Below, piece after piece: positions 47,301-64,000 of a stretch of 64,000 nt of DNA (position 1 is its first letter; each line of letters starts with the position of its first letter). The notes beneath the pieces were generated by a model that made no database searches, had not been told where the DNA came from, and saw only the letters and a program-made list of their open reading frames with translations. Location: NCBI RefSeq assembly GCF_040807025.1, contig NC_090956.1, positions 4,142,517 through 4,206,516 on the forward strand, given 5' to 3'. The stretch is from Struthio camelus. Taxonomy: Eukaryota > Chordata > Aves > Struthioniformes > Struthionidae. Made by a program: the position numbers and the translations under genes.

Positions 47301-50300
47301 AGAAATACCAGACTGAACACGTGCCATCAGCTTTGCAATGAGGGCATCTCTCGAGGATCAAAAGGTATCAATTATTCAAGCAGGAACAGTTTTAGGAAAG
47401 CTTTTCTACAAAGACTAGCGCAGCGGCACACCCTGTCTGGCTCTGGCAAGCAAAAGCTCCGGGATGCTGCTCACCTTCGTTCATTAACGCGGAGCCCGCT
47501 CTGGACTCTGGCAGAGCTCCCTCGCGTTTCCAGGCAACCCGAGGAGCCGTGCTGCCCGTGTTGCTGCTTACCGCTATTAAGTGCTACTCTTCCTCCAGCG
47601 CTCACTGCAACCGAGAAGGGGGGGGAGCAGCAATACCCTGCAATAGAGGGCAGTCGGCATGGTCTGTGTCCTAGAAAGTGGGTGGGTGGGTGGGTGGGGG
47701 GAAATGCTTGTCAGAAGCCAAGTCAGTCCTTCCAGCCCTGCTAGGGAGAGAGGAACGTTCCTCAGGATCACAGGCATGCCCTCCCCTCCCTCAGAGGATG
47801 TAAATACTTATAACAGCATATTAAAGAAAAGATAACATTGAGTTAAGTTGGTCAAATCAACACCAAGCACAGATCGTTGACAGACTCCCAAATACAACAA
47901 TTAGATGCAACAGAAGCAAGAGAAATCAATAGATGTGGGGTGATGTTTGCAGCTGCTGTCCAACAGCCCTGACAGGGCACCCTCGAAGACATCACTTACA
48001 ACATCATTCTCTTCTATTAGAAGTACGGGCTGCAAGCAGTTACCACTTGGAACGACTTAAACTTCATGGGATTAAGGCCACTAATTTTGCGTAAGAGCAT
48101 CCATATGGGGGGGTTAATCCGGCTTAAGGAATCCACGCTAGAGTCAACTTTCCTAACTGCCCCCCACAGACAACTTCTCACAGTCCAGCTTTTGCTGAAG
48201 TTTTCATCAGGCACCAGAACCAAGTGACGCTGCATCTCTAGCGCAGCGCCTGAGAGAGGGACAAGAAAATGCTACACTGAAAGCAACTTTGTGGATTTTT
48301 TTTTTTTGTGCTGGATGTAGAGCCATGTTCATTGCTGGCAGCTAAACACCACATATACTCCAGTATGAATCTAGGTCATTGTACCAGTCTCTGTATTCAG
48401 TAACTTCTTCAGATGCTTCCTCACAACAGAGCGAGCCATACCAATATAAAACTATACTTCACAATTAACAAACCAGCCCCAAACCCCAATCCCTGAGATG
48501 AACAAGGTCAGCAGCTGAAGCGGCAGGATAATTAGTCATAGAAGCAGGCAGGATTTCAGTTCTGTCTGCCAACACATTAGGAAGGCATAACTTGATCAGT
48601 CATTTGCTAGCATCTTATTGCACAGGAAGGAGTTCTGAGGTCGGCATTTTCCTAAAGGTGATGATGAGTTCTGCAAAGAGAAATCTCCCAGCTCCATCAG
48701 GAACAAACCTTGTGTATTAGACGCATGATTATTTCTAAACAGCGGAAGAACAAAAGGCGGCTGTACTGGAAGAAAGCATAATGAGACGTAGTGTTGCTCT
48801 TGTGATAGTGGCTGTTCTTCCATTTTTTTTTTTCTTTTAGGCAGAGAGAAAAATGCTCTCTGCTGCTCTAACAACCTGTGCTGATTTACTGTTGCTGGAA
48901 ATAGAAACACACCTGGCATGATTCAGGGTGAGACATTTGGTTGGGGGGGGGGAGACAGAGGAATGAGAGGAAAAAAACAAAATGAAAAACAAGAGCTTTT
49001 ACATACACTGGGAATTCTGCTTTTAAAACCAGAAACAGCACTGACACCTACTCCGCTCTCCATCTCCAATTGAAAACCATCAGCGCAGGTGCAGTTAGGC
49101 AGAGCACAGCTCATCACTAGCCAGAGAGGGGTGGAAAAAAAAAATTAAGGCTAACTTACGTAGCTGGCCTCATCCCTAAACAATTTGTTTCTAAAGGACT
49201 AACAAAATAGAGTGCATTAGCTCCAGCGGCCAAGCGCGTGCTAGCGGAGAACAGAATTCATTTGTTCAGGCTCTGGCATCAAAAAAGCAGCCAAGGGCTC
49301 AGAGCTCGGCATCACAAAGCGAAGGCATTCCCGGCACAGCAGTGCCCGCTCGCCACACGGTGGCACTCCTCCTTCAGCAACAGGACAAGGTGGGGACTTG
49401 AACTGCAGCAGCCTAGGGAATAATGGAAGGCTGATTCTCATCTTCCTCTGCAAGCTTGCTGCATTATTAAAAGGTAGCAGGAAGCGTCGTCAAGCATCTG
49501 CACGATACCGTGCCCAATTCCAGGAGGGAGGCGTCCTCCCCGGCTGTGCGCGCACCATTCATCTGCATTTCTCTAGCAATTTTTCATTTGCGACAAGAAC
49601 ACTCAGGTTAAACCCTGCAGTACCCAATTACAACTGAAAACTATTTCAAGCATGACGGTGGGGGAAGACAGGTTACGAAACCAGAACGCGCTATCGCTTC
49701 TGCAGAAGTCATCCTGCCCAGATACCTCAGATACTGTACGGTACATCTTCAGTGTCTGATTTGTATTCAGGGTGTTTCAATTAGTCGTCTCTTCTTCTTT
49801 CCTCGTTGCAAAGTGTCACAGAAATCTCTTGATGTACAACACTGCCTTGTAGTCTTCTAGTTTGTGTACAAATGAAATACAATTTCACCGTCCTTTCGTG
49901 CAGCTTCTCTTGTAAGATGCTCATTTAAAAAACAAACAAACCCAGACTTATTTTCCCCATGTTCTTTCTGTTAAACAGATCACTTTCCGCCTCTGCCTTA
50001 GGGAGGTTAGACACCTGCAGCCCATTTCTAGAGCACAGAATCTAAAAGGTTAGATCAATCCACATTTTTAACTACGCTGCTGAAGTCAACGGGGGACTGC
50101 GTGGATACATATGCAGAGCTTAATGACCTTTTCGGTGTGGCTTTTCCACAAATTTAGACAGCGTCTAAACCTTAGACAGATGCAGCTCTCTAAAGGTTCC
50201 ACGAGGAAGAGGGAGCAAAACCCATTTTTGCTCTCTTAAGCTCTCCACTGTGAATGGTCTCTCTCATGGGCTGCAACTCAACCCACGGCCCAGCCTTCTG

Positions 50301-51100
50301 GGAGCAAAATACAGCACACGAGGAGTTACTGCTGGTGCCTACCCAGGCGCAGGAGCTGCTCGGAAAGGCAGCAACGGAGGGGGAGAAGGGGAACGCAAAC
50401 GCGTTTGTGACAAAGCAAAAACGAGCCAGAACACCCGCAGCTATAAGCTAACGGCACAGATAGAGAGGCTGAGATTCTGCAAAGGGGTAAGAGTACGTGA
50501 GGAGTTAATGCACGGGGGAGGCTACAAGGAACCAATATGAGCCTAGCACATACCACGAAAATGGGTTGTTTACTTAAAAAGCCTAGTGCACTGCAGAAGT
50601 GCTCAACAGCAGCAGATCTATCGCTCAGTGCTGCCCCCAGCAGCAACCGTATCTAACAGATGGTACATTTTTGAATACGGAGGTTCTTACAAGTGTCATA
50701 TATACACGCCTTTGGAAGGCAGGAGGGAAAAAAAACCAAACCAAAAACAGCAACAACAAAACAAGCAATTTTGAGAAATTCAAACTTATTCACAAGATTT
50801 AAAAAAAGAACCAAGACCACTCTTACAGTATAAACACGCCAATTCATTCATTTTACTGATGGTTGCATTTATGAGTTTCATTCTCGTGAAAAAAGGGAAT
50901 AAAAGGAAAAAAAAATTAAGAAAATAGCTATTTATAGAAAACAAAAAAGGGCTCAAACAGAAAATAATCTGTGCTGATGCTTTTGATGAGCAGTCCGATG
51001 GCATTAAACATTACCTGTGCAAGCAGGCATGCTTGAAAACCTGTCTTAGTACTGTAGCTTCAGTTCCACAATCCAGGATTTCTTTTATGTTTTGAAAAAA
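44330..51100. other. Intergenic DNA between convergent TNFRSF13B and USP22
   Basis: AT-richer DNA without a supported gene. It holds a T-run near 44549, a G4 motif at 47680-47701, T-runs near 48297 and 48821, and G8-G9 near 48945. Part of it may be a long USP22 3' UTR if polyadenylation sites beyond 51127 are used. Open frames here are short and unrecognised. Confidence 0.7.
47680..47701 (+). repeat. (GGGT)4-G6 quadruplex motif
   Basis: Five G tracts of three or more separated by single T, ending in six G. Single-base loops give the most stable parallel intramolecular G-quadruplex class. Confidence 0.85.
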
Positions 51101-51126
51101 AAAGAGCCTAATAGTTTCATACTGTA

Positions 51127-51132
51127 TTTATT
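51127..51132 (-). terminator. USP22: Candidate USP22 polyadenylation signal
   Basis: TTTATT on plus is AATAAA in USP22 sense, about 550 bases after the stop codon, followed in sense by a T-rich run (51090-51100 region). Human USP22 has a longer 3' UTR as far as I recall, so more distal sites may exist. Confidence 0.4.
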
Positions 51133-51680
51133 TAATAACTAAAATTCACAAATAAAAAGATACTTGCAAAGTCCTTTAGTTGTGTCATCCCCTCCTCCTC
51201 CACTCTACTGCTTTCAGACCCATATGCATAAAAAATGGGCTTGGATTTTTAATTTTAACTGTTATATGATTGGTCGTTGGAGCTGAAGCACCAATGGAGA
51301 AGATGCTTTATGGAGATGAGGGTACACCCCCTTGCCTTCCCACACACATTTTGGAGGAACATAGGAGATGTACCAGTGCCTGGACTCCTCTGCTCCCATT
51401 TCCCCCACCCAGAGCATTCCTTTCATTTTATACTTCCTCTGTTAAGTGACTGACTGTAGCCTCTCATTTCCCCCTTTCTGTCCTTGCGGGACTGCATACA
51501 CGTTGGACATTGTTCATTTCTTACTCCGCCAGGCTTTGAGCCAGTGTCAAGTAGGTCCTGTTACAGCTCAGTGCTAGTTGTTTTTTAATGGGTCTTTTCA
51601 TTTCAGGTAGGTTTGTGTGTCGTTTCAGAAGGCTTGCTTATTTTCTTCCTTGTTTATATCTGACAAGCTGCTGGATAAGG

Positions 51681-62678
<10,998 letters not shown>

Positions 62679-64000
62679 CTATGAAAAGGAACACAGTTTA
62701 ATACATATTTAAAAGTAAAACAACAGTCTCTCTCACTTTCGGGGGCACACTAGATATTTAACAACCATGGGATCTACATCACCCCTAGAGGGCACTCAGA
62801 TATGACAAAACAAAACAAACAGTTGCACCAGAGCTTTTCCACATGTGATTACTTTTCCGAATATTTAAAAGCCACATGTTTTAGGAAATTTATTTTATAT
62901 ACTGAATGCAAAATATGTTTAACACATTTCACGCTTCCTGGAGCCTAGTGACTCAGAATGAACCAGCTGGGTTACTCAGAGACGGAGCTTCTGCTCGTGC
63001 TACTGACCAGCAAACACAGCCTAACACCTATAGTAATAGCTACATGCAATCCAACTAGTTCAGAAGTGTGGTTCTCAGCTCAAGACATAGAACATCGTGC
63101 CTAAGCGTGCTTAGAAAAATGGAAGCTGAATACTTCTGCTACATAGCAGCGCACTGAAGGCTTAGGCCTTGCAGTTCATATTAGAATCTCCTACAGCATG
63201 TGGAATTTCAGAGGCCAAATAACAACTGCATCAAGTACCACCTCATGTTCTCGACCAGGTTTCTCTATGAGACTGCTGAAGACAAGTCAGCGAGACTATG
63301 GAGAAAGCCCCTCACAACTTTATCCTCTATTGATTTGAGTCTTTTCTCCAAGCATCCACTGGGATCTAAGCTCCCAGTTCAGAAGCATTTTCTGTCTGTA
63401 CTCTTTACATCTGCTTTTTGAATTCTCTCTTCCTGTAAAGACTAATGTCTTTGACTAGGAGATCTGATAAAGCCTACAACACCTCACTCTTTTGTTCGGA
63501 TTCATCTGTGCAAAACTTTGTGAATTTTCAAAAGAAAACTTTTTGTTGACGTTGCTTGAATGCTGATATTGTGTCATGATACATCAAGTTTTTTTTACTA
63601 CCGTTTAAGGATTCTGTTGTTCTACCAGGCAAATAGCAGAATTTCATACATTTTCATTACAGCAAATCTTCTGCAAATCTCTCCAGGAAATTGAGAATAA
63701 AAGCAGATTTAAACAAGATGAGCACAACAGCCCGTCCGCAGGACAGTGTGAATAATTATAAGGAATGCAAGATCAGAACAAAACCCAAGAACTCCGACTT
63801 CTGAACTGTGGCAACACCAAACGTCTTGATGGAAGTCAACTTGCTTCAGTACCCAGAATAAAACAACAAACGTAACTTCTCTTACTCTTGTAAAACATTT
63901 ACCCGCTGGTACCTGAGATTATGTAACATCAACCTCTTGGAAACCTCTCCTGACGATACCTGAGGCTCATAATTGAAGGAAAATAGTAATATGGCTGCCT
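62679..64000 (-). other. USP22: USP22 intron 7 (partial)
   Basis: No upstream USP22 exon (expected to end with ...CQVC and CA of His) was found to the right edge. AT-rich, no gene or repeat family recognised. Confidence 0.75.

Overview
The window is vertebrate nuclear DNA, most likely from a bird (or another sauropsid). Three spliced genes with clear vertebrate orthologues are visible. There are no operons, Shine-Dalgarno sites or prokaryotic features. The left two thirds is very GC-rich, with many CpG islands, poly(G/C) runs and minisatellites, as on an avian microchromosome. No long interspersed element was recognised.

Layout from left to right. Positions 1-34394 hold the 5' end of MPRIP on the minus strand: coding exon 1 (34394-34275), exon 2 (20328-20251), exon 3 (17772-17707), and at least 17.7 kb of intron 3 running off the left edge. 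Its introns contain several CpG islands. One of these, about 21.1-22.8 kb, carries an ATG-to-splice-donor module that looks like an alternative first exon. A 58-bp minisatellite sits beside the exon 1 donor. Positions 34.4-41.8 kb form the divergent interval between MPRIP and TNFRSF13B. It holds the MPRIP promoter, a ~1 kb TGCACACA/poly-C repeat, a CpG island, a ~0.6 kb alternating purine-pyrimidine (CA/TG) array and another long CpG island. Positions 41840-44103 on the plus strand are TNFRSF13B (TACI), with four coding exons resolved. Base composition then shifts to AT-rich. Positions 44.3-51.1 kb are intergenic, between convergent genes. Positions 51681-62678 on the minus strand are the last six coding exons of USP22; its 5' part lies beyond the right edge.

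The genes act in separate processes: MPRIP in actomyosin and RhoA signalling, TNFRSF13B in B-cell BAFF/APRIL reception, USP22 in histone deubiquitination within SAGA. I infer no joint pathway. The less explained material is the regulatory and repeat DNA between the divergent promoters, the candidate alternative MPRIP exon, and two exon-like open stretches inside USP22 introns.

All splice boundaries were read by eye from GT/AG signals, reading-frame continuity and remembered human protein sequences. No alignment or database search was run.
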